DNA of 64,000 nt from Streptomyces paradoxus (GTDB lineage Bacteria; Actinomycetota; Actinomycetes; Streptomycetales; Streptomycetaceae): positions 48,203 to 112,202 of the forward strand of contig NZ_JACHGV010000019.1 of assembly GCF_014202475.1 (NCBI RefSeq). The letters are read 5' to 3'. The notes under the pieces are model-generated. The model saw only the letters and a list, made by a program, of their open reading frames with translations, did not search any database and was not told the origin of the DNA. The translations under genes were made by a program, and so were the position numbers. Of this stretch, positions 50,837 to 59,838 are shown piece by piece; the first letter of the stretch is position 1, and each line of letters begins with the position of its first letter.

Positions 50837-52969
50837 TCACGACGGGGGGACGAGCCGGATCAGCAGCACCCCGGGCGTGCGCGGCACGGACACCGTCAGC
50901 CCCTCCCCGTCCCACACGGCCCAGCCCGCGTCCGGTGACGACGGGTGCAGGATCTCCGCCCGGGCGGCCCGGCCCGCCAGATGCCGGACGGGGAGGCGGA
51001 CCTCGCCCTGCCCGCCGCGCCGCCAGACCGAGAGGTACGCCGTGCCGTCGCCGGGGACCCGCAGCCCCAGGGCCAGCCACTCATCCGTCCAGCCGGGCAG
51101 GCCGAGCGGCCAGAACGGCAGGGCCCGGGCGAGGTCGCCGCGGATCGACTTGTAGACGTTCACGGCGTCCCGGACGAGGGCCCGCTGGCGGTCCGACATG
51201 CGGTTCAGGTGACCGGAGAGGTGGATGCGGCCGAGGAGCGCCCCGCCGAGGGTCCAGGCGATCAGGTCGTCGTCGTACCCGGGCTGCGGGTAGGCCCAGA
51301 CGGCGCCCTGCTCGGGCGGGACCACCGTGGGCGCGGCGGCGGCGATGGGCGGGTAGCTCAGCGGGTCCTGCTGGTCGCTGGTGGACTGGAGCTGGGCGAC
51401 GGCGAGGGTGGCGCCGTCCATGCGCATGCCGCCGGAGGCGCAGTTCTCGACGACGAGGCCCGGGTGGCGGTCCAGGACTCCGGAGAGCCAGTCCAGGTAG
51501 GCCTGGGCGTGGCCGAGCAGGCCCGCTCCCGGTGCGAGGTCGCCGGGGGCCTGGGTGCCCGGGTCGACGACGATGTTGTAGTCCAGCTTGAGGTAGCCCA
51601 CGCCCCAGTCGCCGGCGATCCGGTCGACGGTCTTGTCGAGGTGGGCCCGGGCGGCCGGGTGCCGCAGGTCGAGCTGGTGGCGTCCCTGCTCGGTGAGGCG
51701 TACGCCGTCGCGCTGGAAGAACGCCTCGGGCGGCAGCTCGGCCGCGACGGGGCTGCGCACCCCGACGACCTCCGGCTCCAGCCACAGGCCGGGCACCATG
51801 CCGCGCTCCCGGATCCGGTCCAGGACGGACCGGATGCCGCCGTCGGGGAAGCGCCGCGGCGAGGGCTGCCACGCGCCGACGCTGTCCCACCAGCCCCGGG
51901 TGTCGTCGTCGTACCAGCCGGAGTCGATGCAGAAGTAATCGGCGCCCGCGTCGGCGGCGGCGTCGATCAGCGGCAGCAGCTTGGCGGTGGTCGGGTCGCC
52001 CATGAGGGTGTTCATGTAGTCGTTGAAGACGACGGGGAGGGCGGTGTGGTCCGGGTGCGGGCGGCGGATCGCCCGGCGGTAGGAGGTGAGGGCGCCCAGC
52101 GCGGAGTCGAGGTCCGGGCCGAGGGCCAGGGCACCGGTGACGGTGGTGAACTCCTCTCCCGGTTCGAGACGGATCCGCCACTGGTGCTCCGCGTCCGTGG
52201 GCCCGTTCAGCGCCAGGTAGGTGCCGTGTGCGCGTTCGCCGAGGTCCCAGCGCCAGCCGGCCGGGGACTCGACCTGCCACGCCCAGGCCCGGCCGCCGTC
52301 CCGCTCGGTCAGCGCGCCCATGGCCAGATGGCCGTCGGTGGGCCAGCTGCCGCGCCCGGTGAGGGTGAGGGCGGCCCGGCTGTCGTGCTCGTGGACGGCC
52401 GTGTTGATGTCGGCGACGGACGCGCGCAGCGGCTCGGCGTACCAGCGGCACTCGGCGAGCCAGTCGTTGCGGGCCCGGTGGACGTCGAGGGCGTCCGGGG
52501 AGGGCAGTGCGCCGAGCAGCAGGCTGCTGACGGACTGGACGACCAGGGGTGCGCGGCCGTCGTTGCGGAGCCGGACGCGGGAGCGCAGGACGGGCAGGCC
52601 GGTGGGTGAGGTGAGTTCGGCGAAGGCCGTCAACCCGGTTGCCGGGTCGTGGAGTTCGACCGTCAGCCACTCCCAGCCGTCGCGGCTGCCGGTCAGGTGG
52701 TCCCGGTAGGAGAGCCGCGCGCCGAAGGCCGTGCCGGTGAAGCGGGGGCCGGACCAGCCGCTGCCGTGGCCGAGGGCGGTGAGCTCCACCAGCGGGAGCG
52801 AGGATTGCGGGTCGGCGCGGCGATCGTCGCCGGGGTGTGCCAGCCGGACCAGCCGCAAGGTCCCGTCGGCGGCGACGGCGAACCGGGCGTCGAGCGTCTC
52901 GTGCCCCCAAGTGAACTCGCCACGCCGCTGGTTGGAGGCCATGTGCGCCGCATCCGCCGTGCCGGTCAA
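50837..52969 (-). CDS. GH36 alpha-galactosidase
   Basis: 710 residues, the length of clan D GH36 enzymes. The N-terminal beta-sandwich has FTWGHETLDARF; the barrel has the nucleophile D463 in GYLKLDYNIVVDPG, the acid/base region QSTSDQQDPLSYP (D532) and CASGGMRMDG. Such enzymes hydrolyse alpha-1,6-galactosides such as raffinose or galactomanno-oligosaccharides. No signal peptide is seen, so it acts in the cytosol on imported sugars. Start 52969 is TTG, chosen because AGGAGGGGGAGCACC lies directly before it on the minus strand; ATG 52942 is a weaker choice. It is divergent from the lacI gene, whose operators lie between them. Confidence 0.92.
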   Translation of the reverse strand: MTGTADAAHMASNQRRGEFTWGHETLDARFAVAADGTLRLVRLAHPGDDRRADPQSSLPLVELTALGHGSGWSGPRFTGTAFGARLSYRDHLTGSRDGWEWLTVELHDPATGLTAFAELTSPTGLPVLRSRVRLRNDGRAPLVVQSVSSLLLGALPSPDALDVHRARNDWLAECRWYAEPLRASVADINTAVHEHDSRAALTLTGRGSWPTDGHLAMGALTERDGGRAWAWQVESPAGWRWDLGERAHGTYLALNGPTDAEHQWRIRLEPGEEFTTVTGALALGPDLDSALGALTSYRRAIRRPHPDHTALPVVFNDYMNTLMGDPTTAKLLPLIDAAADAGADYFCIDSGWYDDDTRGWWDSVGAWQPSPRRFPDGGIRSVLDRIRERGMVPGLWLEPEVVGVRSPVAAELPPEAFFQRDGVRLTEQGRHQLDLRHPAARAHLDKTVDRIAGDWGVGYLKLDYNIVVDPGTQAPGDLAPGAGLLGHAQAYLDWLSGVLDRHPGLVVENCASGGMRMDGATLAVAQLQSTSDQQDPLSYPPIAAAAPTVVPPEQGAVWAYPQPGYDDDLIAWTLGGALLGRIHLSGHLNRMSDRQRALVRDAVNVYKSIRGDLARALPFWPLGLPGWTDEWLALGLRVPGDGTAYLSVWRRGGQGEVRLPVRHLAGRAARAEILHPSSPDAGWAVWDGEGLTVSVPRTPGVLLIRLVPPS

Positions 52970-53040
52970 GGTGCTCCCCCTCCTGGCCCCGCCCCGTTGC
53001 CGGGAAGCGGAGGTCCGCGTGAATCCCTCGTTACGGTCTC

Positions 53041-53069
53041 TTGACGACCCAAGTGTGACCGGTCACAAT
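53041..53069 (+). promoter_or_regulatory. Promoter of the LacI repressor gene, probably leaderless
   Basis: -35 TTGACG (53041-53046), 17-bp spacer, -10 CACAAT (53064-53069). With the usual 6-7 bases from -10 to start, transcription begins at or beside the ATG at 53076. There is no Shine-Dalgarno sequence, so the mRNA should be leaderless. The first operator overlaps the spacer and -10. Confidence 0.7.
53054..53067. promoter_or_regulatory. LacI operator O1
   Basis: Perfect 14-bp palindrome TGTGACCGGTCACA overlapping the spacer and -10 of the lacI promoter. An identical copy lies 27 bp downstream. Both are in the divergent region shared with the alpha-galactosidase gene. Confidence 0.85.
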
Positions 53070-53075
53070 CCTCGC

Positions 53076-54113
53076 ATGAATGTGACCGGTCACACAAGGC
53101 GCCCGGCGAGCATCAGGGACGTCGCCACGGCCGCCGGGGTCTCGTACCAAACGGTCTCGCGGGTGATCAACGGCCATCCCAGCGTCCGGCCGGCCACCCG
53201 GGAGCGGGTGCTGGCCGCCATCGAGGAGCTGGGCTTCCGGCGCAACGCCACCGCCCTGGCTCTGGCCAGCGGGCGCACCCGCACCGTGACCGTGCTCACC
53301 GCGAACACCACCCACTACGGCTACGCCTCGATCCTGCAAGGCATCGAGGAGTCCGCACGGGCCGCGTCCTACGCGGTGGGCATCGGCGTGCTGGAATCCG
53401 CCGAGGACGCGGCCGTCGCCGCCGAGGTGCAGCGGGCGGCGGACGCGGGCGGCGGGATCGTCGTGATCGCCTACGATCCGGCCGGTGTGCGGGCGCTGGA
53501 TGCCGTGCCCGCCGGGCTGCCGGTCGTGGGCGTGGTCGAGACCCCGGCGAGCCCGCCCGGCGGCGAGAGCCCGTGGGTGTGGACCGACGACCGCGAGGCC
53601 GCCTACCAGGCGACCCGGCATCTGCTCTCCCTCGGCCACGAGACCGTGCACTACGTCGCCATCCCCTCCAGCACCCGCCGCACCAGCGCCCGCACCAGCG
53701 GCTGGCGGCAGGCACTGAAGGAGGCGGGCGCCCCGGAACCCCGCCCGGTGCAGAGCAGTTGGGGACCCGCGGGCGGTCACGCGGCGGCGCTGGAGCTGAC
53801 GAGGGACCCGTCCGTCACCGCGATCCTGTGCGGCAACGACGACCTCGCGCTCGGCGTGCTCCGCGCCCTGCACGAGACGGGCCGCGCCGTGCCGGGCGAG
53901 GTCAGCGTGGCCGGATTCGACGACGCCCCGCACTCCGCCTTCCTCACCCCGTCCCTGACGACCGTGCGCCTGGACTTCACCGGCCTCGGCCGGGCCGCGT
54001 TCGCCCTGCTGCACGGGGCCCTGGAGGAGTCCGCGCCGGTCGCCCCGCATCCCGTGTCCGTACCGGAACTGGTGGTGCGGGAGAGCTCGGGCCCTCCGCC
54101 CTCCGGTCCCTGA
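53076..54113 (+). CDS. LacI-family repressor of the galactoside locus
   Basis: 345 residues. N-terminal HTH SIRDVATAAGVSYQTVSRVINGHPSVRPATRERV with the hinge LGFRRNATALALASGRT; periplasmic-binding-protein-like sensor with VVIAYDPAGV, WVWTDDREAAYQATRHLLSLGHE, ILCGNDDLALGVLRAL and VSVAGFDDAPHSAFLTPSLTTVRLDF. It binds a sugar, perhaps galactose or a galacto-oligosaccharide. ATG 53076 starts the HTH and lacks a ribosome site. Operators O1 and O2 control this gene, and probably the divergent alpha-galactosidase and the transporter genes that follow 75 bp downstream. Confidence 0.92.
   Translation: MNVTGHTRRPASIRDVATAAGVSYQTVSRVINGHPSVRPATRERVLAAIEELGFRRNATALALASGRTRTVTVLTANTTHYGYASILQGIEESARAASYAVGIGVLESAEDAAVAAEVQRAADAGGGIVVIAYDPAGVRALDAVPAGLPVVGVVETPASPPGGESPWVWTDDREAAYQATRHLLSLGHETVHYVAIPSSTRRTSARTSGWRQALKEAGAPEPRPVQSSWGPAGGHAAALELTRDPSVTAILCGNDDLALGVLRALHETGRAVPGEVSVAGFDDAPHSAFLTPSLTTVRLDFTGLGRAAFALLHGALEESAPVAPHPVSVPELVVRESSGPPPSGP
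53081..53094. promoter_or_regulatory. LacI operator O2, inside the lacI coding sequence
   Basis: A second copy of TGTGACCGGTCACA covering codons 2-7 of the LacI protein, where it encodes N-V-T-G-H-T. Centres are 27 bp apart. It should allow tight self-repression and may bring two dimers together. Confidence 0.85.
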
Positions 54114-54188
54114 ACGTCCCCTGTGAGCACCGCAGTTGTGAGTCCCGCTCCCTGAACCGAACCGCCCGCCCGCCCGGAAAGGCACGAG

Positions 54189-55514
54189 ATGAACAGAAGA
54201 GTTCGCCCCGCCCTGGCGCTGATATGTGCCGCGGGACTGGCCGCCACCGCGTGCAGTGATCCCACCACCGGGGACGCCGGTGCCGACGACGCCGAGCGGA
54301 CGGCGGTGAACCCGACCGCACGGCTGGACGGCGTGAAGCTGACCATGTGGACCGCGCAGAACACGGTCAACGCGCCCGAGCAGGTCATCGACGCCTTCGA
54401 GAAGGCCACCGGAGCCGAGGTCGACACCCAGGCGATCCCGGACCTCTACGAGCAGAACGTGCCGACGAAACTGGCCTCCGGCGACCGCCCCGACCTGATG
54501 TTCTGGCAGCCGTCCATCTCCACGCTGCCGTTCGTCCAGCCACGGCAGAACCTGCTCACGCTCGACGGCGAGCCCTGGGTCTCCGAGCTCGGCGACACCG
54601 AGAAGTCCCTCGGCGTCATCGACGGCAAGCGCTACGCGGCGATCGTCACCAGCCCGGCCATGCTCGGCGTCTACTACAACAAGGACGTCTTCAGGCAGGC
54701 GGGCATCGCCGAGAAGGACTTCCCCAAGTCCTACGACGAGCTGCTCGCCCTCGGCCACAAGGTCGCCGGCAAGACCGAAGCGGCCGCCTTCTACGAGGCC
54801 GGCGGCGACAAGTGGCCGCTCCAGTGGCAGATGCAGATCCAGCTCACCGACCTGGACCGGCAGTGGTGGGCGGACCTGAACGCCGGCAAGAAGAAGTGGA
54901 CCGACCCGGTCGTGGTCGGCGCGATCAAGAAGTACAAGGACAAGCTGCTCGACGCCGGGCTCGCCCAGAAGAACTACCGCACGGGCACGTTCACCGGGCA
55001 GGCCGACGCCCTGTGGAAGGGCGAGGCCGGCATGGTCCTCAACGTCACCTCGTTCCAGAGCCAGTTGCAGGCCAAGTACTCCACCGCCGAGATCGACCAG
55101 AGGATCGGCTGGTTCCCCGTCGCCAACTCCTCGGCGACCGGGCTGTACTCCCCCGACCAGACCAACGGGGTCGTCGCCTTCAAGACGGGTGACGAGAAGC
55201 GGCAGAACGCGGCCCGGCAGTTCCTCGCCTTCTGGCTCGGCCCGGACTACCCGGACTACATCAAGACGATGAAGATCCCCTCCGTGCGGCCGTCCGTGCC
55301 CACCCCCGGCGGGCTGCCCGAGACGTCCAAGGCCCAGGTCGCGGCCCTGCCGAAGGCCATCGGCGTGTTCCAGGCCAAGGCCATCGTCGCGCCCGACACC
55401 CACCTGTACCTGGCCGACATGATCTTCGGCAAGAAGAGCCCGCAGCAGGTCGCGCAGGCCATCCAGGACCAGTTCGCGCAGGTGGCCAAGGCGCAGGGCG
55501 CACCCGGGTTCTGA
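54189..55514 (+). CDS. Sugar ABC transporter solute-binding lipoprotein
   Basis: 441 residues. A lipoprotein signal (ALICAAGLAATACSD) has the cysteine after ATA. The mature family-1 solute-binding part has LTMWTAQNTVNAPEQVIDAFEKATG, YAAIVTSPAMLGVYYNKDVFRQAGI, and LWKGEAGMVLNVTSF, with AFWLGPDYPDYIKTMK near the end. It captures oligosaccharides outside the membrane. Two permease genes follow at once (2-bp gap, then 4-bp overlap). The tryptophan- and lysine-rich middle (WPLQWQMQIQLTDLDRQWW) may line the sugar site. ATG 54189 follows GGAAAGGCACGAG. No ATPase gene is present, as is usual for streptomycete systems sharing MsiK. Confidence 0.92.
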   Translation: MNRRVRPALALICAAGLAATACSDPTTGDAGADDAERTAVNPTARLDGVKLTMWTAQNTVNAPEQVIDAFEKATGAEVDTQAIPDLYEQNVPTKLASGDRPDLMFWQPSISTLPFVQPRQNLLTLDGEPWVSELGDTEKSLGVIDGKRYAAIVTSPAMLGVYYNKDVFRQAGIAEKDFPKSYDELLALGHKVAGKTEAAAFYEAGGDKWPLQWQMQIQLTDLDRQWWADLNAGKKKWTDPVVVGAIKKYKDKLLDAGLAQKNYRTGTFTGQADALWKGEAGMVLNVTSFQSQLQAKYSTAEIDQRIGWFPVANSSATGLYSPDQTNGVVAFKTGDEKRQNAARQFLAFWLGPDYPDYIKTMKIPSVRPSVPTPGGLPETSKAQVAALPKAIGVFQAKAIVAPDTHLYLADMIFGKKSPQQVAQAIQDQFAQVAKAQGAPGF

Positions 55515-55516
55515 CG

Positions 55517-56440
55517 ATGGCGGACACGGTCGTACGGACACGCAAGCAGCCATCGGCAGCCGGCACGCCCCAGCGCGTGGGACGGCTTCCGCGCGCCGCC
55601 GTGCACCACCCCTGGTGGTTCGCGCTCCCCGCGATCGCCGTCTTCGCGGGGTTCTTCCTGGTGCCCAACCTGCTCAACTTCTACTACCCGTTCACCGACT
55701 GGTCGTCGTACCACGCGGACATCGCCTTCACGGGCCTGGACAACTTCAGGACCATCGCCGAGGACGGTTCGCTGCTGCGCGCGATCCGTACGACGCTGGT
55801 GTACGCGTTGCTGGCGGCGGTGTTCCAGAACGGTTTCGGGCTGGTGCTGGCGCTGCTGCTGGAGGACGACAGCCGCTTCAACCGGTTCTTCCGGGCCGTC
55901 TTCTTCCTGCCGGTGCTGATCTCGGCCCTCGCGACCGGGTACGTCTTCCAGGCGCTCCTCGACCAGGACGGTGCCGTCAACTCCGTGCTGGGCACGGACA
56001 TCCCGTGGCTGGGTTCGACGACCTGGACGCTGGTGATCGTCACCCTGATCCACGGCTGGAAGTGGATGGGCCTGGCCATGCTGATCTATCTGGCGGGGCT
56101 GAAGGGCATTCCGGGCAACATGCTCGAAGCCGCCCGGATCGACGGTGCCGGCCCGTGGCGGACGTTCTGGTCGGTGCGCTGGCCGATGCTCGCGCCGGCC
56201 GTCACCTTCAACGTCACCACGGCGCTGATCGGTTCGATGAACACCTTCGACATCGTGCAGGCCACGACCGGCGGCGGGCCCGCGGCCTCCACCGAGGTCT
56301 TCAACATCTACATGTTCCGGATCTTCGGGCAGGGCCTGTACGCGCAGGCCTCCGCGATGAGTCTCGTGCTCTTCCTGGTCGTGGTGGCCGTGGCGATCCC
56401 GCTGGTCGTGGGGCTCCGGCGAAGGGAGCAGATGCTATGA
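55517..56440 (+). CDS. Sugar ABC transporter permease, MalF type
   Basis: 307 residues with six helices. The first, FALPAIAVFAGFFLVPNLLNFYYPFTDW, is typical of UgpA/MalF permeases, and the EAA motif with the coupling helix is EAARIDGAGPWRTFWSVRWPMLAPAV. FIFLPVLISALATG-like and NIYMFRIFGQGLYAQASAMSLVLF segments complete it. It pairs with the following MalG-type permease, overlapping by four bases. It starts 2 bp after the stop of the solute-binding gene and is clearly in the same operon. Confidence 0.92.
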   Translation: MADTVVRTRKQPSAAGTPQRVGRLPRAAVHHPWWFALPAIAVFAGFFLVPNLLNFYYPFTDWSSYHADIAFTGLDNFRTIAEDGSLLRAIRTTLVYALLAAVFQNGFGLVLALLLEDDSRFNRFFRAVFFLPVLISALATGYVFQALLDQDGAVNSVLGTDIPWLGSTTWTLVIVTLIHGWKWMGLAMLIYLAGLKGIPGNMLEAARIDGAGPWRTFWSVRWPMLAPAVTFNVTTALIGSMNTFDIVQATTGGGPAASTEVFNIYMFRIFGQGLYAQASAMSLVLFLVVVAVAIPLVVGLRRREQML

Positions 56441-57261
56441 CGCCGGTGTGGCGCTACGGCCGTCCCGCCCTGGTCCTGCTGCTGGCGGCGCTGGCCGTGG
56501 GCGTGCCGCTGTGGCTGGTCGCCGTCACCTCGGCCAAGCCGCAGGCGGAGGCGATCGACCCGAACCTGGACCTGCCCCGGCACTGGCAGCCCGCCGCCAA
56601 CTACGCGGACGCCCTCGCCGAGGGCGCGATGCTGCGCGGCTTCCTCAACTCCCTGCTGGTCGTGGTGCCTTCCGTGATCCTGGTGCTGCTCCTGGGCGCG
56701 GGCGCCGCCTGGGTGTTCGCGCGCCGGAAGTCGAAGCTGGTGTCGGCGGCGTACGCGCTGTGCATCAGCGGGCTGCTGCTGCCGCCCGCCGTCATCACCA
56801 TCGTGATGGAGCTGCGCCAGCTGGGCCTGGCCGGCACCCGGCCCGGCATGATCGCCGTCTACACCGGCATGTACCTGTCGACGTCGATCTTCTTCATGAC
56901 GGGCTTCATCCGCGCCATCCCCACGGAACTGGAGGAGGCGGCCCGGATGGACGGGGCTACGCCGTCGCGGATCTTCTGGCGGATCGTCCTGCCCCTGCTC
57001 CGGCCGGTCATCGCCACGGCGACGATCATGGTGATGCTCTACGCCTGGAGCGACGTCTTCTACGCGTTCTTCGTCCTCGGCGGCGGAGACCGGGCGACCC
57101 TGCCGCTCAACCTCTACCAGGTCGCCAGCGCCCAGCTCTACCTCAACAACTGGCACCTCGTCTTCGCGTACGTCGTGGTGATGAGCCTGCCCATGGTCGC
57201 CGTGTTCCTCGTCGGCCAGCGAAAGATCGTGTCCGGAATCACCAGTGGAGCCGTCAAATGA
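56437..57261 (+). CDS. Sugar ABC transporter permease, MalG type
   Basis: 274 residues with six helices and the EAA loop EEAARMDGATPSRIFWRIVLPLLRPV. The beginning RPALVLLLAALAVGVPLWLVAVTSAKPQAEAI and LPRHWQPAANYADAL are the usual periplasmic entry part of MalG/UgpE permeases. It ends shortly after VFLVGQRKIVSGITSGAVK, also typical. ATG 56437 overlaps the MalF-type stop (ATGA). The GH39-like gene starts 17 bp after its stop, so all four genes are likely co-transcribed. Confidence 0.92.
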   Translation: MTPVWRYGRPALVLLLAALAVGVPLWLVAVTSAKPQAEAIDPNLDLPRHWQPAANYADALAEGAMLRGFLNSLLVVVPSVILVLLLGAGAAWVFARRKSKLVSAAYALCISGLLLPPAVITIVMELRQLGLAGTRPGMIAVYTGMYLSTSIFFMTGFIRAIPTELEEAARMDGATPSRIFWRIVLPLLRPVIATATIMVMLYAWSDVFYAFFVLGGGDRATLPLNLYQVASAQLYLNNWHLVFAYVVVMSLPMVAVFLVGQRKIVSGITSGAVK

Positions 57262-57277
57262 CCGGAGGTCCAGCAGC

Positions 57278-59815
57278 GTGATCGCCCCCACCCGCACGAG
57301 ATCCCGTACCAGAACCGCCCTGATCACAGCACTACTTGGAGCAGCCGCCATGGCAGCCACCCTCCCCGCGGCCGGCCCCGCGGCCGCAGCCGACCCGCAG
57401 CGCCTCACCGTCGACCTCGACGCCTCCGAGGGCCCGGTGATGCTCGGCGCCAACGGCTCCCTCTACGGGCTCAGCGACGACGGAGTGCCCAGCGACGCCG
57501 TGATGGAGCCCCTGAAGATCACCAGCATCTCGCAGAAGCCGGAGGGCGGCGCCCAGCACCCCAACGGCGACGCGCTCACGGTCTCGAAGTCGTTCTTCCG
57601 CACCGGCGGCGGCGAGATCAACGTGATGATGCAGGACACCTACGCCAAGTGGCCCTACGAGGACCTCGGCATCGACGACTACCTGCCCAAGGTCGACAAG
57701 ATCGTCAAGGAGATATCGGCCGACCCGAACAGCGACCGCTTCGTCTACATCCCCTTCAACGAACCCGACCAGATCTGGTACAAGCTCGACGTGAAGGACC
57801 AGGCCCAGTACGAGAAGAACCGCGACCGGTTCTTCAAGGACTGGAAGACGGTGTACCAGCGGATCCGCGCGATCGACCCGGACGCGCGCATCGCCGGCCC
57901 CAACGAAGCCGCCTATCACACGCGCCTGTTGAAGGACTTCCTCGCCTTCACCAAGCGGGAGACCGTCGTGCCGCAGGTGATGACCTGGCACGAGCTCGGC
58001 TCCGGCTCCCTGCGCGACTTCCAGGCGCACTACGACGACTACCGCACGCTGGAGAGTGAGGCGGGCATCGCACCCCTGAAGATCAACATCGACGAGTACG
58101 CCAACCGCCGCGACCTGTCCGTGCCCGGACAGCTCGTGCAGTGGGTGTCGATGTTCGAGCGCAACAAGGTGTTCGCCAACATGGCGTACTGGGACGCCGC
58201 GGGCAATCTCAGCGGCCATGTGGTGCGCTCCAACATCCCCAACGGCGGCTGGTGGCTGTTCCGCTGGTACGCGGGCCTGTCCGGGAACACCGTGAAGGTG
58301 ACGCCACCGCAGCCGAACACGGTCGACACCCTCCAGGGGCTCGCCTCCCTGGACACCTCCCGCCGCCAGGCCCAGGTACTGCTCGGAGGGGCGGACGGCG
58401 ACGCGGACGTGGTCGTGAAGAACGTCCCCCGCTCGGTGTTCGGCCGTACGGTCACCGCGACGGTCGCCGAGGCCGCCTGGTCCGGATACGAGGGCCAGCA
58501 CGCGGCCCCGCGGGTCCTGGCCCGCACCAAGGTGAAGGTCGCGGACGACGGCTCGGCGACGGTCCCGCTGCGCGGCCTGCACAAGATGTCGGCGTACCGC
58601 ATCGTCCTCACCCCCGGCGGCTCGGGCACCCCGTCCGCGGCCTCCGTGCCGTGGTCGGCGTCGTACGAGGCCGAGGACGCCGCCGTCACCGACGGCAAGG
58701 TCTACACCCAGGGCACGGTGAGCAACGCCAACGGCTACGCGGCCTCCGGCACCAAGGACGTCGGCTCCCTCAACCAGCCGGGCAGCAAGGTCGCGTTCAC
58801 CGTGGACGTGCCGAAGGACGGCGCGTACCACCTCGCGATCCTGTACGGCAACCAGTCCGGCGGCCCCGCCACGCAGAAGCTGAGCGTCGACGGCGCCGAG
58901 CCGGTGACGGTCACCTACCCCTCCACCGAGAACTGGACCTACCGCGCCAAGAAGGACGTTCGCGTCCAACTGAAGGCGGGGACGCACCAGTTGGTGCTGG
59001 CCAAGGGCGACGCCGAGGTCACGCTCGACCGGATCGACCTGACGAGTGACACCGGCGCGGCCTCCGCGTCGTACGAGGCCACCCTGGCGGACATCAGCGG
59101 CAGGCCGTCGTACGACTACTCGTCCTCGGCCGGTGTGGGCACGGGTGCCCTGGTGCTGCGCTCGGGCGACAAGGCCGTCTTCGACGTCTACGCCCCGCGC
59201 GACGGCTACTACACGGTGACCCCGCGGACCTCCGCGGCCGTGCGGCTCTCTGTGCACGGCGAGAAGGTCACGGCGGCGCCCGGCCGCCCGCTGCGGCTGT
59301 ACCTCGTCGCGGGCAACAACCGGGTCGCTATGACGTCGGGCCACGCCGCCGTCCGCTCCCTCGACGTCTCCGGCGACGGCTCGGCCTCCGGCACCCTCTC
59401 CTACGAGGGAGCCTCGGCCACGCTCGCGGGCGGCGCGAAGCTCGTCGACAGCCCGCACGCGTCCGCCGGCTCCTACATCGGCTGGCTGGGCAACAGCCCC
59501 TCCAGCACTGCCGAGTTCACGGTGACCGCGCCGAGGTCCGGCCGCTACATGCTGGTCGTCCACTACGCCCACAACGACCGCCGGGACAACGGCCACGCCT
59601 ACAACACGGACATCATGTCCCGTACGGCGGACATCCGGGTCGGGGGCGCCGCACCGCAGAAGGTCACCTTCAAGAACACCTGGAGCTGGGACGACTACTG
59701 GACGGTCGGCGTCCCGGTCGATCTGGCGAAGGGTGCGAACAAGGTGACGTTCGGCAACGCCACCGCCTGGGCGCCGAACATCGACCGGATCGAGCTGGGC
59801 CGGGTCGTGGGCTGA
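57278..59815 (+). CDS. Secreted GH39-like glycosidase with CBM35-like modules
   Basis: 845 residues. Signal peptide (RTRTALITALLGAAAMAATLPAAGPAAA). The N-terminal (beta/alpha)8-like part has a clan-A acid/base candidate E162 in FNEPDQIWY and nucleophile candidate E273 in INIDEYANR, with WHELGSGSL between, and ends in a sandwich domain (VTATVAEAAW). Two CBM35-like modules follow (ASYEAEDAAV to about 600, and LSYEGASATL at the end). GH39 is the closest family I can name, but specificity is unknown. GTG 57278 follows CCGGAGGTCC. It is the last gene of the galactoside operon and should act on the polysaccharide feeding the transporter. Confidence 0.75.
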   Translation: MIAPTRTRSRTRTALITALLGAAAMAATLPAAGPAAAADPQRLTVDLDASEGPVMLGANGSLYGLSDDGVPSDAVMEPLKITSISQKPEGGAQHPNGDALTVSKSFFRTGGGEINVMMQDTYAKWPYEDLGIDDYLPKVDKIVKEISADPNSDRFVYIPFNEPDQIWYKLDVKDQAQYEKNRDRFFKDWKTVYQRIRAIDPDARIAGPNEAAYHTRLLKDFLAFTKRETVVPQVMTWHELGSGSLRDFQAHYDDYRTLESEAGIAPLKINIDEYANRRDLSVPGQLVQWVSMFERNKVFANMAYWDAAGNLSGHVVRSNIPNGGWWLFRWYAGLSGNTVKVTPPQPNTVDTLQGLASLDTSRRQAQVLLGGADGDADVVVKNVPRSVFGRTVTATVAEAAWSGYEGQHAAPRVLARTKVKVADDGSATVPLRGLHKMSAYRIVLTPGGSGTPSAASVPWSASYEAEDAAVTDGKVYTQGTVSNANGYAASGTKDVGSLNQPGSKVAFTVDVPKDGAYHLAILYGNQSGGPATQKLSVDGAEPVTVTYPSTENWTYRAKKDVRVQLKAGTHQLVLAKGDAEVTLDRIDLTSDTGAASASYEATLADISGRPSYDYSSSAGVGTGALVLRSGDKAVFDVYAPRDGYYTVTPRTSAAVRLSVHGEKVTAAPGRPLRLYLVAGNNRVAMTSGHAAVRSLDVSGDGSASGTLSYEGASATLAGGAKLVDSPHASAGSYIGWLGNSPSSTAEFTVTAPRSGRYMLVVHYAHNDRRDNGHAYNTDIMSRTADIRVGGAAPQKVTFKNTWSWDDYWTVGVPVDLAKGANKVTFGNATAWAPNIDRIELGRVVG

Positions 59816-59838
59816 GCGACGCGACTGCTGACGTCGGG

